Shown here: positions 45,334 through 57,502 of the stretch, in pieces
Numbering within the stretch: the stretch's first letter is position 1
How the letters are laid out: every line of letters starts with the position of its first letter
Assembly (NCBI GenBank): GCA_021030905.1
Contig: JAGFMI010000016.1
Location: 434,001 to 498,000 of the forward strand
Source: Pyrenula massariospora
Lineage: Eukaryota > Ascomycota > Eurotiomycetes > Pyrenulales > Pyrenulaceae
Reading direction: 5' to 3'
Length of the DNA stretch: 64,000 nucleotides
Translations under genes and position numbers: made by a program
Notes under the pieces: generated by a model
Told to the model about the DNA's origin: nothing
The model's input: the letters and a program-made list of their open reading frames with translations, nothing else
Databases searched by the model: none

Positions 45334-48300
45334 TTACACGGTATATGTGCGGACGAAGTACATCTCCCAGGCAGAATCCCTGCCGAAGATAGATCTCACT
45401 CCATCAAGAATTTTACTCTCGAGGAGAGATGCATCACCCTTCTTTCCCAAACGCTTGTAGCAATTGAGTAAGAACGCTTCCGCCACCAACTGATCAGGAT
45501 GGCCCGCTTTTTGACTCTTATGGCTCTGTACAACACGCCGAAGCACATCCTCAGCCTCTGAAAGCTTGTTTGCTTGGATGAGTACTTCACCAAAGTACGC
45601 CTTCCCAAACAAAGTCCCGATATGCTCAGAACCGAGGTTCCGCTCCGCTATGGAGAGGTTTTGACGGAACATGTTCTCTGCTTCTGCCACAAACCCAAGC
45701 CTGGATTTTATTCGGGCGTAATTGCAGATGGCCCAGAGAGTGTAAGGGTGCTCTTTACCCAAAATCTCCTTTCGCTGTTCGAGTACGTCCGCTTCAACAT
45801 CATGTGCTTTTTTTAGGTCATTATCGCTGGTATTCATCCAGCGATGGCGATCAAAAAGGGCCATGGCCAAGTTTTCCATGGTTTCAAGCGTATCTGGATG
45901 TGCTGGTCCAAGATGTTCGTCCTTTTGGAGCACTTTCAGAGCGTCAGAGTGCAACATGACAGCGGCATCAAACTCGAAAAGCTTTCCAAGCGCACGGCCT
46001 AGGTGTGTCTTAGCCAGTAGCATATCGACGCTTTTGTATTTCAACCTCTCATAGCCCTCGAGAGTTTCTTGATGGAGCCTCCGAGCTTCATGGAATTGAC
46101 CCTGCTGCCAGCGACTAAGGCCAAGAGTGTCTATCACTTTGAGAGTTATCAGATCTTTGAGCCCTCTTGATTGTACGCATTCGTCAAGAATCTCTTGCTG
46201 TAGGTTGGCGGCATCATCTCCTCTTCCCAAGCTCCAATACGTCTCCGAGAGAAACAAAAGACCTCTTATCCTCGTTGCATGCCCTGGTGGTAGCCTCTCT
46301 CGAAGAAAGTCCGCAACGTTCAACCGTAAATCAAGAGCCTTCTTGAAAAAGCCGCTATCTGCGTAGACCAGGCTGAATTTTGCATGTTGCAATACGAGAA
46401 TTCTGCTCGTTCCATGTTGCATGACTGGCCAAGGTCTTTTGCGCATGATCTGATTCTCTTGGAGCTTGTGCATTATGACCTCGCCTTGCTTTCTTACATG
46501 TTTAATATGAGGGAGCATGTCCCTCCTTAAAGCAGTGTTGGCGGCTGAACGGCCCAGAGGAGGAAGGAGTATCGCTTGCCGTAGTATGGTGCCCGCAGAA
46601 TGACACCACACAGCCTGCTCACCATGACTTATTTCCGGTCTCTCTCTGGCCCAAAGGTGGACAAGGGGGTGTATGGACAGACTGTCGGCGGCAGCGTCAT
46701 AATCGATCAATGACAGTTCATGAAGCTCTTTCAATGCTTCTCGAAGTCGGCCGTCGTCGAAACGTCCTAGAACATCTACATTACGAAGGACATTGGGTAT
46801 GACTGGCCGTTCGGGCGCCTGAAAGAAATTCTCGAGCAGACTGAAAGTCATTCGTTTGAATCGCTCGAGGAGGGTCTGAGCCGCAAGATCTTTGGCCGCT
46901 TCTTCCAACTCCAGGGCCGGATTTGTAGCTGCGCGGACGAGGATCTCGACACGGATATGCTGACGATCCATAAAAGAGAAAGTCTTCAACAGCTCAAGAG
47001 CATCTTCCGAAGCTTGTGTGCGCCGAGACTCTAGGCCGTGGAACAGAATCTCAGAGGTCGAAAAGACCGTCTCACTGGACAGCGCTGTAGAACGTATGCT
47101 GTGAGAACTACGTCTCTTCCGAATTCGAGTCCGATGGTTCTCAAAGAAAGTCAAAGAAGTCTGGAGTGTGCACAACCTGGCCAGTATAGCTTTTCCTGCT
47201 TGAACGATTGCAAGAGGCAAGAACCCGAGACTTCTACAAATCTCGGTGGCTAATTTGTAAGATATCTGTGACCATGGAGGAGGCTCACCTGCTGCTTTCA
47301 GAAGCAGGTCGTTTGAATCCTGTGTTTCGAGCTCAATAAACTGGTAATACCGACTTCCGAATGTGCCTTGAGTTCTGAGAGACGGATTCCTTGTGGTGAT
47401 GAGAACAAGGCCCCCTTCACCTTCTGGATAGTAATTATCAATTGGCTCAGAGGTTTCGTCCGCATTGTCGATAATGAGGAGCCATGGCAATTTGCTTGCA
47501 CAGAGCCAATTCCTAACAGCGTTCTTATTTGGCTCAACCTTCGCGTATTTAGTGGCGATTCTAGAGAAGGACTGCTGAGCGTTCTCTGTCGTGCTTGCGT
47601 TGATCCAGAAGACTCCCCAAAAGCTGGTCATACGAGTCAGTTGCGTGAAAGAATCTCGTCGGACTTTATTGCCTTACTCTCGCCGGTTGTCTTGCGCGAA
47701 TTTGCAGCAGAACTGGGTTTTTCCTGAGCCTCCTAAACCGAAGATGACGAACCGCTTCTGTACATGAAGTTGATCCGAAGTCGCAGGGTCCAGGATCTCG
47801 TGCCTTAAGGTCTCCAGGCTGTTCTTCCTGCCCGTGAAAATGCTGCTCACTGTCTGTGGCAGCTCAAAGTATTCGTTGAGATGAGTAAGAGACAATGTAG
47901 CTTGCACAGAGGCTAAGGTACTTTCGAGCTGTGACTTCGGAATTCAGAACATGCCACGGTTAATCAATTCAAAGACTTCTTACGTTTTGCTCTAGATTTA
48001 TCCCAGATTTATTTCTACTGTATAGCAACTCCATATGGGATCGCAAGTCAGCTGCGAGAGAGTGCATTTTACTAGACAGCTGGGCGAAGGAATGGTACGA
48101 CGTGGCTTGAGCCATTCGAGTCTGAGTTCTAACTTGCTTTAAGTAAATGGAATGAGCGGCGTGAATGGGTGCATCCTTACATGTTGATAGCTACAAGAAT
48201 CGTCTGTAGACTGACCTCGGATAGCTTGAGCCTTTCTCGAAGCTTTGTGAACTCGTCATCTTTAGACCGCTTGCGGAGAAATTTTCGAAGACGGTTCAGT

Positions 48301-48647
48301 CGTTCTGAGACATTTCCTTCCGAATCTGCAACCTGGGATAGCAACACCCCGATTCTTTTAATGTTGTTTTGACAGTCTTTTAACGTTTGTTCCGCAATAC
48401 GCCAGAGTTTGATCGTCGCTTTCTGAGCTGTACCAGATTCATCGGTACCAGTCTTTGGATCATTTTCGAAGCTCTCCCGTATAGACTCGTTAATGGCCTT
48501 GAGCGAGGCCAGTTCACTCGCTAATGAATCAAGCTCCTCTTCTATAGTGTCTGCGCCTGCTTTAACTTCCTTGAGGAATCTGATCAAGTTGATGCAGACA
48601 TCAGTGACACCAACGGTACCGGCGATAATGGAAAATGGGTCTGCCAT
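45334..48647 (-). CDS. fungal NLR: HeLo-like N-domain, NB-ARC ATPase, TPR repeats
   Basis: Four exons: 48647-48181, 48128-47984, 47928-47678 and 47623-45334. Introns are 52, 55 and 54 nt, all in phase. The product has about 1050 residues. Residues 1-155 form a helical fungal HeLo-like/NACHT-associated N-terminal domain (MADPFSIIAGTVGVTDVCIN, EEELDSLASELASLKA). A helical linker follows, then the NB-ARC: ELPQTVSSIFTGRKNSLETL, P-loop FGLGGSGKTQF, WGVFWINAS, kinase-2 LPWLLIIDNADE, GGLVLITTRN and the GLPL-like LGFLPLAIVQAG. The C-terminal half holds at least six nephrocystin-type TPRs (LGSEHIGTLFGKAYFGEVL, LGKEHPYTLWAICNYARI, HPDTLETMENLAMAL). Such proteins are intracellular sensors tied to non-self recognition and regulated cell death. 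No adjacent effector gene was recognised. The start is supported by the conserved MADPF opening of this N-domain. Confidence 0.93.
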
Positions 48648-51511
48648 CTCAGGCAGAATCAGATCCTTGGCTGCTTAGGCCGATTTTAGTCATTTCCATT
48701 GTGTCGAGATTCTGCGTATGTAATTCAATACAAGGCTGATCCTCAGTCTTGTCGGCTCCAGCTGACGTCGAGGTAGCAGAGGACGATTCGGATGATCTAG
48801 TAACAGTCAATGAAAGGGCTGGGTCGAAATTTTCGTGTATACCTCGTTGCAGAGATGAGACGAAACAGGGGCATTTCAACAAAAAATCGCTGATGTATTT
48901 GTTCTGCGAAGTGGAAAGGAATTACAACGCGAAGAAAGAAGCAAGACATCCAACTAGTTTGTGCAGTTGCTCGTGTAACCTTGTCATGCACCGAAAACTC
49001 GGAACTTCCTTGAACAGCCATAGGCAGTTCAGGATGCCCAGGGTGTCCCAGTACTTCCCAAAATTTGGTACACATAGGTGGCGTTGAAGTTTTAGAACAA
49101 ATCCAGATGTCTCGTTGAGATAGACCCTGTGTAAAGGCCAAATAGAGCTCAGCGAGTAAGAACGTACGCAGGAAAGAGGCTGGCACCGCAGATCCGCAGA
49201 TGCTGCATGGACCCACGCAGATGCTCGATTCATTCGAATATCATTCCACGTCAATTGAGTACTTTTGACTGGAAGCATAGGTGTCGTTGCGCAGTATTCT
49301 GATGTTCTCTTTGTTTTGCATTGAGCTATGGCCAATAGGTTTCTTGACATTTTTCGGCCCCTTCAACATCGATATCAGTCAAGTTGCCGACGTCGAGAAA
49401 ATCTCCCGAAAGCTGTTAATGATCCCCAAGCTCCGAGGGTAAATTTATTTCACGAGCACAACCTCAAAATGCTGTCTGGGCACCGCCTTTTATATGAGAA
49501 GCAAGAAGCATCTCGCCGTCGGTTGATCCTTGCTACTGTGGTAGGCTAATCGCCTTGGAGAGGATGAGGAAAGTACACTTTTTCGACAAGCCAATCTTTC
49601 AGTTCGACTTGAACAAGCTGTAACAATTTCAACTACCTGACATCATTCCAGCACTGACGAGCGGCTCTAGGCGCCTGTAGGCAAGTGGATCATCCTTCCC
49701 CCCCTTTCTCCTTCGAGCTTCACATAGTCTTTGACTATCCTCTATACGGGCACCAACAACCCTCTGACGAAAGACCTGAAGACCTACATGAGAACTCCAT
49801 AGTAAAATCATCGCTGAACTTCACCCCAGCAACTACACAGCTTGTCTCAAAGCTGTCCGCGTTGGATCGGGTTGGCAACAGTAACAAAAAGAGTTGGCGA
49901 TTCTTAGAGAAGAAAAGAATAGCAGCAAATGAATTTCAAAACCGAAGATCCTTCACAAATTGACCACAGAGTAGCCTCCATTGAATAGCACAGGTAGGAG
50001 TGCTCTTTCTTGGTTCCAAGGTACACTATACGATTTGACAATCTACTTTGTGTAAGGGACAGGGCCAAGATAGAGGTATGCTAACCTTTCGCTTCCCGGC
50101 AAACGGGTCTTGAAAGAAGGTGATATATACCGACGATTCCAGGGATTAAAAAACCATCGGAGTAGTAGACTGGAGACGGTTACTTGAGTCTCTGCGATCG
50201 CGAAGTCAGTGCTTGCATGGTAAACCTGTCTCCGGTCCTCTTCCACGGTGAGGATACCCGTCGTCCGTTCGAGGCCGGCAAAGACACATTCCAACCTTCA
50301 GTTAATCGAATCATCTGTTGGAACGTTGACAATCAGGCCGTAAATAAATACAATGTGATACCGAGTAAAATCTTTTACCGTCACTAAATCCGGAGCCATA
50401 AATCATTTACCGAGATAGCGATCGCGGATACCAGCCTCAGTAAGATGAGCGACACTCTTCTTATTAGCTTTCTGCTATAAATGGCCAAGCAAGTACCTGA
50501 AAGAGAAATCTCAGTAACCATAATATACGTAGGTAACGGAATTGTATCGAATAGAACGATTTAGGACCTTCTCATATTCACTAATCGTCTTCGCAATGTG
50601 TTTGCCCTGCGTAACTTTGGCGTCGTCCTCTTGATGCTGCCATCTCTTGTAGCCATCAGCCTCGGCCAATGCCTGCGCTCCATCTGTAATCTTTGTGCGG
50701 GCGTCTATTCTGGAGTGAATCAAGAAAGTACCAACAGCAGAGATAGAGAAATAGCAGAAACAGGGTACTGGAAGGTGGAGAGAATGCAGAAGAGAAGAAC
50801 GAGAATCGTAACGATAAGCCTCAAAAAATATGGGAGACCTATTTTCGGGCCCTGGCCGACCCTCGCTATCCTCTGCTCCCGAGTTGACGGCCCCGAAACG
50901 GTTATTTCAGCGGTTTGGAACAAGAAGAGAGAGGTAGGATTATAGGGCTCGCCCCAACAGACGACGCCACGCGAGCGCTCACACGCGAGGCTGCCGTGCT
51001 CACCCTGATCAGGAGCAAAAGCGGCATTAAGAAGGTGAGGTGGGAGTGAGAAGTGATGCGGAAAAAGTGAGCTCGGGAATAAAGTGTCACGGTGTGAGGT
51101 GCCAAGCCATTTCCTCGGCTCGCAGCGGGGAAGATGCTGAACCCCTTTACGCCCCTATTCGATAAGTATCGCTCGCTTAGCGCTCGTGCAATCAGAGACG
51201 CTTTGTAGACATCCCGGACGTCAAGACTTGAAGAGACAAACTATCCTTTGTAAGAATAAAGCCGTTGTTACGGGTGACGGTCCGTAGCCGGCTGTTTTCT
51301 GGCTTTTACAGACACCTATTTCGATGAGCCCTCAAGTGCCAAATCTGGTTTCCGAGAATACTTTGAGGAAGGTATCGGTCCGTCGCAAATTGCTGTAATA
51401 TGACTTGAAAGCTTCCAAACGACGTCCATGCAAAGGTCTTCTAGGACGACGACATGATAAAATTGGTTTCGCATGTGACTGATGAGCTGCCGGTATTCTC
51501 TACCCGATGCT
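48648..51511. other. 2.9 kb gene-poor region upstream of the NLR
   Basis: No gene could be supported. Short open frames on both strands (48649-49350 on -, 48749-49087 on +, 49685-49963 on +) have no recognisable motif. At 50720-50923 (-) there is one hydrophobic stretch (LRLIVTILVLLFCILSTF) that could be a membrane segment of a tiny protein. At 50511-50723 (-) a polar helical frame follows in a different frame. I could not join them by splice sites. Confidence 0.4.
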
Positions 51512-52159
51512 CTACCCAGACTTGTCTCCTTCAACCATTCTCTTCACTCTGTTTAAGAGGACCTTGCTCTGCCTCCCAAGACGTATCTTCCCATCTCTGC
51601 CTGGTCTTTTAGCTTTTGTCATTGCCCTCCGATCTGCTTCTCGCTCCTGACGGCGTCGTATTTTTGCCTCCCTCTCCGCCTCCCTTTCCTGAGCTAGTTT
51701 TACCTCCTTCGCGAATGCAGAAGGTTTTGGTTTTCGGCGCCGCTTCTTTGTGTCTCTGTGATCACGGGTACGATCCGAGCCTTGCTCTGTGGGCGATGGG
51801 TCTGCCAGCATTGCTTGTCGGTCGGGATGAAGCTCTAAGCTCGCAGGTTCTGGGGCCGCATCCTGTTCATGACCATTTGCAGCCTTTAGCTCTGCTTCTC
51901 TTGAGACTTCCTGGGCTTTTATTTTAGCGTAGGCTTTCTTCGTCTTGGCTTTTGAAATGAGGGCTTGCTTGATCTTCTGGGCTATTCATGAGTCAGTCAT
52001 CACGGCTACATAGAGCTAGAGCGAGAATTTTATACTCTTGCGACGATAAGTCCCATCGGGCAAGTTGGCCGGTCCAACGCTGAAGCCGTGACGCTTTTTT
52101 GACTTTTGAGCTCCCGGCTGCTCTGGTGCCTCATCTTCTCGCCGTCGCTTAACGCTCAT
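51512..52159 (-). CDS. FYV7: Fyv7-like rRNA-processing protein
   Basis: Two exons, 52159-52036 and 51981-51512, with a 54-nt intron (GTATAA...GAATAG). The junction gives [17 protein letters not shown]. The product has about 197 residues. I start it at ATG 52159 ([12 protein letters not shown]), although the frame stays open upstream to 52528, because the upstream part lacks family features and would eat most of the divergent promoter. The protein is highly charged with [21 protein letters not shown], a conserved Fyv7 block, and a long basic coiled-coil-like C-terminus ([21 protein letters not shown]). Fyv7 is a nucleolar factor for 35S pre-rRNA processing and small-subunit assembly. It is divergent from the Atos-family gene. 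Confidence 0.85.
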
Positions 52160-52600
52160 TCTGTGTAGAGAAGACGCAGGTGTGCGCTGACGTATCCGCA
52201 AGGGCCTCTGACAAGCCTCAGCTTGAAAAAGCTCTTCGAGACGGCTCGTCCAGCGTTGTAGTGGCGAACATGCGGTGGCAGAAGAGGCGAGGTGCGAACG
52301 CCTTTCTCCGGCCACAGTCGGCTCCGATGCCGCAAGGAGCTTGTTGGAGAAGTGGGACGTGACCTCGACAATGACCTGGAAGACCTCCGCAATTGGCATG
52401 ACTCCTGCTTGCCCAACATCCAACATCCAGCCACCCCTACTCCTCCTTACAGCATTACGCCTGGGCACAAGATTTTCACACCAATCCCACAGCTTCTCAA
52501 AGTCCGAACTCGAAGAAAATTCACTCAAATCGCCCTACGAAACCTTGCAGTCCTTTATCCTTCCGGCCGGTCATTTGATCATGGCACACCTCTTCCGGTG
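52160..52600. promoter_or_regulatory. divergent intergenic region FYV7 / Atos-family gene
   Basis: This 441-bp region separates the two chosen starts. Open frames run through it on both strands, so transcripts may start inside it. No specific element is recognised. Confidence 0.35.
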
Positions 52601-54916
52601 ATGCCTTCAACTGCCTCATCGCCCGGATATTGGTTGTCTCTGCCTTCCATCGTCGATTCGTATGCTGAATCAACATCCTGAATTACTTTCATCTCCTTAA
52701 GCAGGTTTCCCACGTCGAGAACCTGTTCACCAGAACCTCCTGAGCTGCCTTCTCGTGGCGGAGCCCTGACTAAGGTGTACCAGCCTGTCGGAATGAGCGG
52801 TTGTGGGATACCGAGTCATACACAAGGATGTGACTGCTTGTCAGAAAAGTTTTCCGAGGGAAGGCTACCATGCCTGGCTGCTCATGAACGTGAACGAATT
52901 ATTGAGAGCATCAAAAAGAAGGATGCTGGGAATAAGCCAACTCAGAAAGCTCTGCTCCCAGCGTTGGAGCTTCAAGAGAAGCATCAAGACCTGAGCTCGG
53001 ACGATTCGAAGCCTTACGTACATTGCCCTGAAGAGATTGAGCGTCCAAGGTCTGCATTGCATTCCGGAGATTTTCACGAGACATCTACGTTCAGAGCAGC
53101 AGAGCATACAGAAACAGATCTTGTGGAGCCTGAAGAACCGACTCCTTTCGCTTCGTGGTATAGCCAGTCTCTTCAAGCCACTCCTTCACAACAAGGGAGC
53201 CGCCCTAGAGCTCCCTCCGTTGGTTCTTGGACCTCGAGTTTTGCATATCGTCCGCCAACAAGCCCTCTTGTGCATCAGTCAAATAATAACGATTCAGATG
53301 TCTCTGATGTTGAATTTCCTGGCTTTGGAAACAATTTCGAAAAAGGAAACAGACGCCGAACCTTACCACCCGAGACATTTCGCATTCTTTCCTCGTCACC
53401 ATTGGCACATCAACAATACCCAAGTTTCCAAAGCTCTACGTTGAGAAGAGAAAGTTCTATGCCATACCAGGCTCACCAGCCAAGACGATCGCTAAGCTCC
53501 ATGCACAGCTTTCACACACCTTCCAATCCTGGGTCTCCAAATTTTTTCCGTCGCCGACCGTCTATATCTTCTGATGTATCCCCTCTCCAACATGCTTCCA
53601 TGGTTGGTTCGTACGAGGAGTCAATTTTGAGGGGAAGAATGTCAACCACTCCTTCAAAGCCTTTGGATTTTGTCGCACAAATCGGTGTGCTGGGAAAGGG
53701 GGACTGCCGGCCCAAGCTTCAGTGTCCACCACACGTAACAGTCGCTTTCCCTGCAGTTTTCTACAGCTATCCTGAGACCGCTGGTAGAAGATCAATATCC
53801 GACGATAGTCCAAGCCCTTACGTTGGAACTATAGATCTGGAGCATAATTTGAAACCGGCACCGCGATTAAGAAGAAGTCGCAGAACTCCTGGCCCATTGA
53901 CACCAGACATTGAGCGCGAAGGAAGGGATTTGACAGCGCCAGAAAATACGTCGATCGGACTGGACATAGAACGGAAAAAACGTGAGAGAAAGCTCAGAAG
54001 GTCAATGTCGCCTGTTATGCCCGTCGGTGGTTGCTATAGGATACCTAAAGAAGGTCAACTTCAAATCATTATCAAGAATCCAAATAAGACAGCCGTGAAG
54101 CTGTTCCTCATACCGTATTCGCTAGAAGGAATGGAACCAGGCACGAAGACTTTTATCCGTCAACGAAGTTACTCAGCTGGACCGATCATAGAGCCTTTGA
54201 TAGGAGGCTCATCAACCCAAAATCTTCCCGCTAATACGACTACAATACACGAGAAACCAATATTGAGATATCTCGTCCATTTGATGATCTGCTGCCCTGC
54301 CAGAGGTCGTTTCTATCTCTATGATAACATCAAAGTAGTCTTTGCGAACCGAGTTCCAGATGGCAAAGAGTCTTTGAAAAACGAGATCCAATACCCCGAT
54401 CCACGATACTCGCCCTTTAAGCCCTCAAAGGAACAGAACTTGAATCAGACCAATACAAAGCTCGCAGTGGACATGGCGCGGCGAAGGAGTTTGGGATTTG
54501 GCGTTTCACCGTATAATTTGATGACCAGCATGAGCAACGGTGTGGAACAAGGCATTATTTCTGGCACTCAAGACGACGGCTTCGATACACCTCCGATTCC
54601 GCCAATACCTCCACAAACAACCAAATCCAGCGAATTTTCGTCGCCACAATTCTCCCTCAACACATTTGACGCGCAAAATCTGTCTTCCAGTCACCCTACT
54701 CCCCCACTTCGCCAAATCGGCTTCCAACCCCTCCTCGGTTCTCCAGGCTCACCACACCAGACAGACTCAAGCGGCGAAGGGCGTACAATCAGCGGAAGGA
54801 ATACCCCGGAGAATGGATATCGGAATGGCGAATCGTCGTCTTTACTGGCGAGACGGCTGAAAGGTTTAGATGTTTGGACAGATACTGTCGGTAGTAAAAG
54901 TCAGGATATACAATGA
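52601..54916 (+). CDS. Atos-family protein (DUF4210 + chromosome-segregation-type C-terminal domain)
   Basis: Two exons, 52601-52659 and 52705-54916, around a 45-nt intron (GTATGC...AAGCAG). It gives about 756 residues starting MPSTASSPGYWLSLPSIVDS. If that exon is wrong, the first in-frame ATG is 52793. The middle holds the Atos-conserved region (SYEESILRGRMSTTPSKPLD, FVAQIGVLGKGDC, CPPHVTVAFPAVFYSYPET). The second conserved domain follows a basic linker: GGCYRIPKEGQLQIIIKNPN, FLIPYSLEGMEPGTKTFIRQ, YLVHLMICCPARGRFYLYDN. Long Ser/Pro-rich segments separate the two and fill the C-terminus. Animal relatives (ATOSA/ATOSB, FAM214) act in transcription and metabolism. Fungal members are linked to meiotic chromosome segregation by domain name only, and the role here is unproven. 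The arrestin-like fold sometimes assigned to this region cannot be judged by eye. Confidence 0.85.
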
Positions 54917-56323
54917 AAATCTTTTGAAAGTTTAAAGCTGCAGTGCATGTGGATCTTATGTGCCAGTCCCGCCTTTTCTGCTCTCGTAGCATTCAATGGA
55001 GGTGGATGAATTCACTGCCGACACGGTGTGGTGGTTCCAGCAGTTGTGAACGGCTTGACCGGCTTGTTTTGGCGGAGAATGGGAGCCTATTTTACTCAAC
55101 GATACATGCTGCGCTGACAAGCAGACATACGACGGTAGCGAGTAACGGAAAGGGTGCATACACGAGCTTCAACCTGCATCGTGGTATTTCACCAACCTCT
55201 CCGCAAAGGCAGAATTTTCGAAGCCTACAAAGAGTCATACAGCAATAGAGACGACAATGTCACGTTGGCAAAAAGAAAGGTAGGGAAAAGTAATTGAATT
55301 CATATCTGCATATTTCCCGGCCAAGTCTGATCTTTCTCCGTCTCGCTCAACAAGTCCAATTGCCTCGTGTTCAGGTATCTCCTGGTTCCTAGCTCTGGTC
55401 AGCGCACATTCTATGGTCTTGACTTGAGCAACTTGCTTGAATGCCATGGTTTCTTCAACGAGCCCCGCGAGAAAATTGGGGCCGTGAGCTTCTCAGGCGC
55501 GTAGTTTGTTTTGATCAACGATTTCGGAGTATCCAAGGCGCCAGCTTTCTCTTCGACACATTCGTCATCGTTGGTGCCAGGGACGACGACTAAAACACAT
55601 TTTATTAGGGACTTCATGGAACCTAGGCCGCTGGCTTTCTAATCGACTTATTTATCGTCGCTGGGAGCGGCGAAGAAAGCTCTGACATACCCATTTGATG
55701 GCCTCTTCCATGGCCGTGATAAAGGCTTAGTAGGCCAGGAGGCATAAGTTGAAAAATGCCGTGAAGAAGCGGCGGACAACTGCTAACAAGGTATAAGCCA
55801 TTGCAATAAGTACGTGGCATTTTGATGGTGATGGCGGTGGTGGTGGTACAGAGGGAACAGATTTGATGGCGATGAGGGCGGACTGTCAAGACAGGATATA
55901 GAGAGAGATAAAAGAAAGTACATAAAGTAAACAAAAGAATAAATACTTTAGCTTTTGATGTTGGGTTGGAAGGTGCTGGTGCATCGTCAGGCAGGGACCA
56001 CCAAAGTATGTACGAGAGCAAGAGCAAGAGCGCTACAGCGTGCCTTCTATAAAAGGTAACTCCAGCTCGCCTCCCTCGTAGCGCTTTATGCAGGGCAACC
56101 AGAAAGAAGAGGGCAGAGCACCGCGAGAAAAGGTACATTAGACGAGGGTTGAAATATCTATTAAAGTCACAACTCCATCATGCCCTGCAGTGGTCACCTA
56201 GAACAAAGGAAGTTTGGTCCAGGCGCCGCAAAGAACAGAGCATTGATTCAGTATCTGCCGAGAGTTTGAACCCTAGCATCATACGCCGAGAGAGCAGCGT
56301 CCTGGTCGAGTGTCTTGGGTAAT
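54917..56323. other. gene-poor region, possible small membrane protein on the minus strand
   Basis: An open frame from ATG 56138 (-) has three hydrophobic stretches (FLVALHKAL, AVALLLLLSYILWWSL, VFILLFTLCTFFYLSL) and stops at 55623. A GTATTT donor inside it suggests that part could be spliced. Further down, 55235-55617 (-) holds two short motif-free frames. None is recognisable as a known family. I record the region as a possible small hypothetical gene only. Confidence 0.25.
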
Positions 56324-57193
56324 TCACGCACACGTCGGGACTGGCTGTCCGTCATGATCCTGAGTTTGCGTGCCCTTGTGCTTTCGGCTCCCGCAGTACT
56401 CATCCCACAGAAATTTGACATCTTTCTTAAATAGCGCCTTCCAAAATGTCTCCTCTGAGTACAATACGTCTCTGAGGGCTTCGTTGATCCTAGCTACAGA
56501 CTCTGGTCCGTATGTTTCACCAAGCCACTCGAGAAAGAAGGCCGTCACCTCGTAGCCAGCATCCCACTTCTCCCCGACCTTTGACCGATCCCAGTGCGGT
56601 GGTGCTAGATTGGCCTTCAAGCGAACGTAGTCAGCAATTCCTTCGATCAATCCTGTCGGAGCAGTGCCTCGAGCATGATGCTGGAAACAGTGGACCATTT
56701 CATGTTGGATCACGCCGATGATCTCGTCCCTTCGGCGAATGTCGTCTTTGGCACACTTCTGAATGTAGTCAAGATTGAAGTGAATCTCCTTATGGGAGTC
56801 GTCGAGTGCAATCCCATGCGTTTCCGCTAACCCTCCATGAGGACGTAGTACCAGAGTTACGGAGCGGACTTCGCGGACATGGGATAAAGGACTAGGATAG
56901 AGATGCTTGACAATGTGATCAATGGAATTCGTCAAAACTTTTGTTGCGTCGACCAGAGAAAGGAATGATTTAGTTGCTGGATGGGTGAGTTCATCGAGAT
57001 GTATGCGAAGTAAGGGGGAGGGTGCTGCGAAAGGAGGGTTCGGTTTGTCGAACGTGGCTGGCGACTGGTCCTGCGAAAGTTGATGCTTCTCATGCGTCTG
57101 GGGAAAAGGAGAAGGTGTCGGATTGGACATGCTCTCGACGAGGGGAGATGGGACAGATGATTGGGAAGTTGGGACTTTGCCCCTGATAGCCAT
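56324..57193 (-). CDS. basic secretory protein (BSP) family metallopeptidase
   Basis: One exon, 289 residues from ATG 57193 (MAIRGKVPTSQSS); the frame stays open upstream only through a GTG. The BSP/PF04450 domain starts near residue 75 (RIHLDELTHPATKSFLSLVD). It contains VTLVLRPHGGLAETHG, HKEIHFNLDYIQ, the zinc motif GVIQHEMVHCFQHH, then GLIEGIADYVRLKANLAPPHW, WDAGYEVTAFFLEWLGE and INEALRDVLYSEETFWKALF. The HExxH site and the downstream E-G-I-A-D-Y-V-R string are intact, so peptidase activity is plausible. The family was first described in plants as defence-related secreted proteins and also occurs in fungi. There is no signal peptide at the chosen start; the N-terminal 70 residues are Ser/Pro-rich. 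It may be cytosolic or use an unrecognised first exon. Confidence 0.88.
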   Translation of the reverse strand: MAIRGKVPTSQSSVPSPLVESMSNPTPSPFPQTHEKHQLSQDQSPATFDKPNPPFAAPSPLLRIHLDELTHPATKSFLSLVDATKVLTNSIDHIVKHLYPSPLSHVREVRSVTLVLRPHGGLAETHGIALDDSHKEIHFNLDYIQKCAKDDIRRRDEIIGVIQHEMVHCFQHHARGTAPTGLIEGIADYVRLKANLAPPHWDRSKVGEKWDAGYEVTAFFLEWLGETYGPESVARINEALRDVLYSEETFWKALFKKDVKFLWDEYCGSRKHKGTQTQDHDGQPVPTCA

Positions 57194-57502
57194 GTCCAGC
57201 GTAGGAATTGAATGCCTTTGTACCGGCCAACACAAGAGCACGGATACTGTTCGAGCTAGTTTAATGACTCACAGAGCGAATAATTCAGACAAGGGATGAT
57301 AGCAATGTTTCAGATGACGCACGAGAATCGCAAATGGTTGTCTTTTCTAGTTACTCATCTTCAGAACCGACAGAGCTCTACTTTGATCGTTGCGCCTCCT
57401 CACCTCCTGATATTCAGGACGATGTAATCAATTTACGTGGCCAAAGATTGCAGAAGGATATGTGATTGCTTTACATTGCAAAGGCGTTTAATTTTATGAC
57501 TA
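57194..57502. other. intergenic BSP gene / mL44 gene
   Basis: 309 bp between two genes on the same strand. It contains the mL44 3' UTR and the BSP promoter; no element recognised. Confidence 0.4.

Noticed and set aside
50511-50923. Small membrane protein from two minus-strand frames
   Set aside because: The hydrophobic part and the polar part are in different frames, and the only possible intron (22 nt) is too short.
52160-52528. N-terminal extension of FYV7
   Set aside because: The open frame upstream of ATG 52159 has no family similarity, and the extension would overlap the promoter of the divergent gene.
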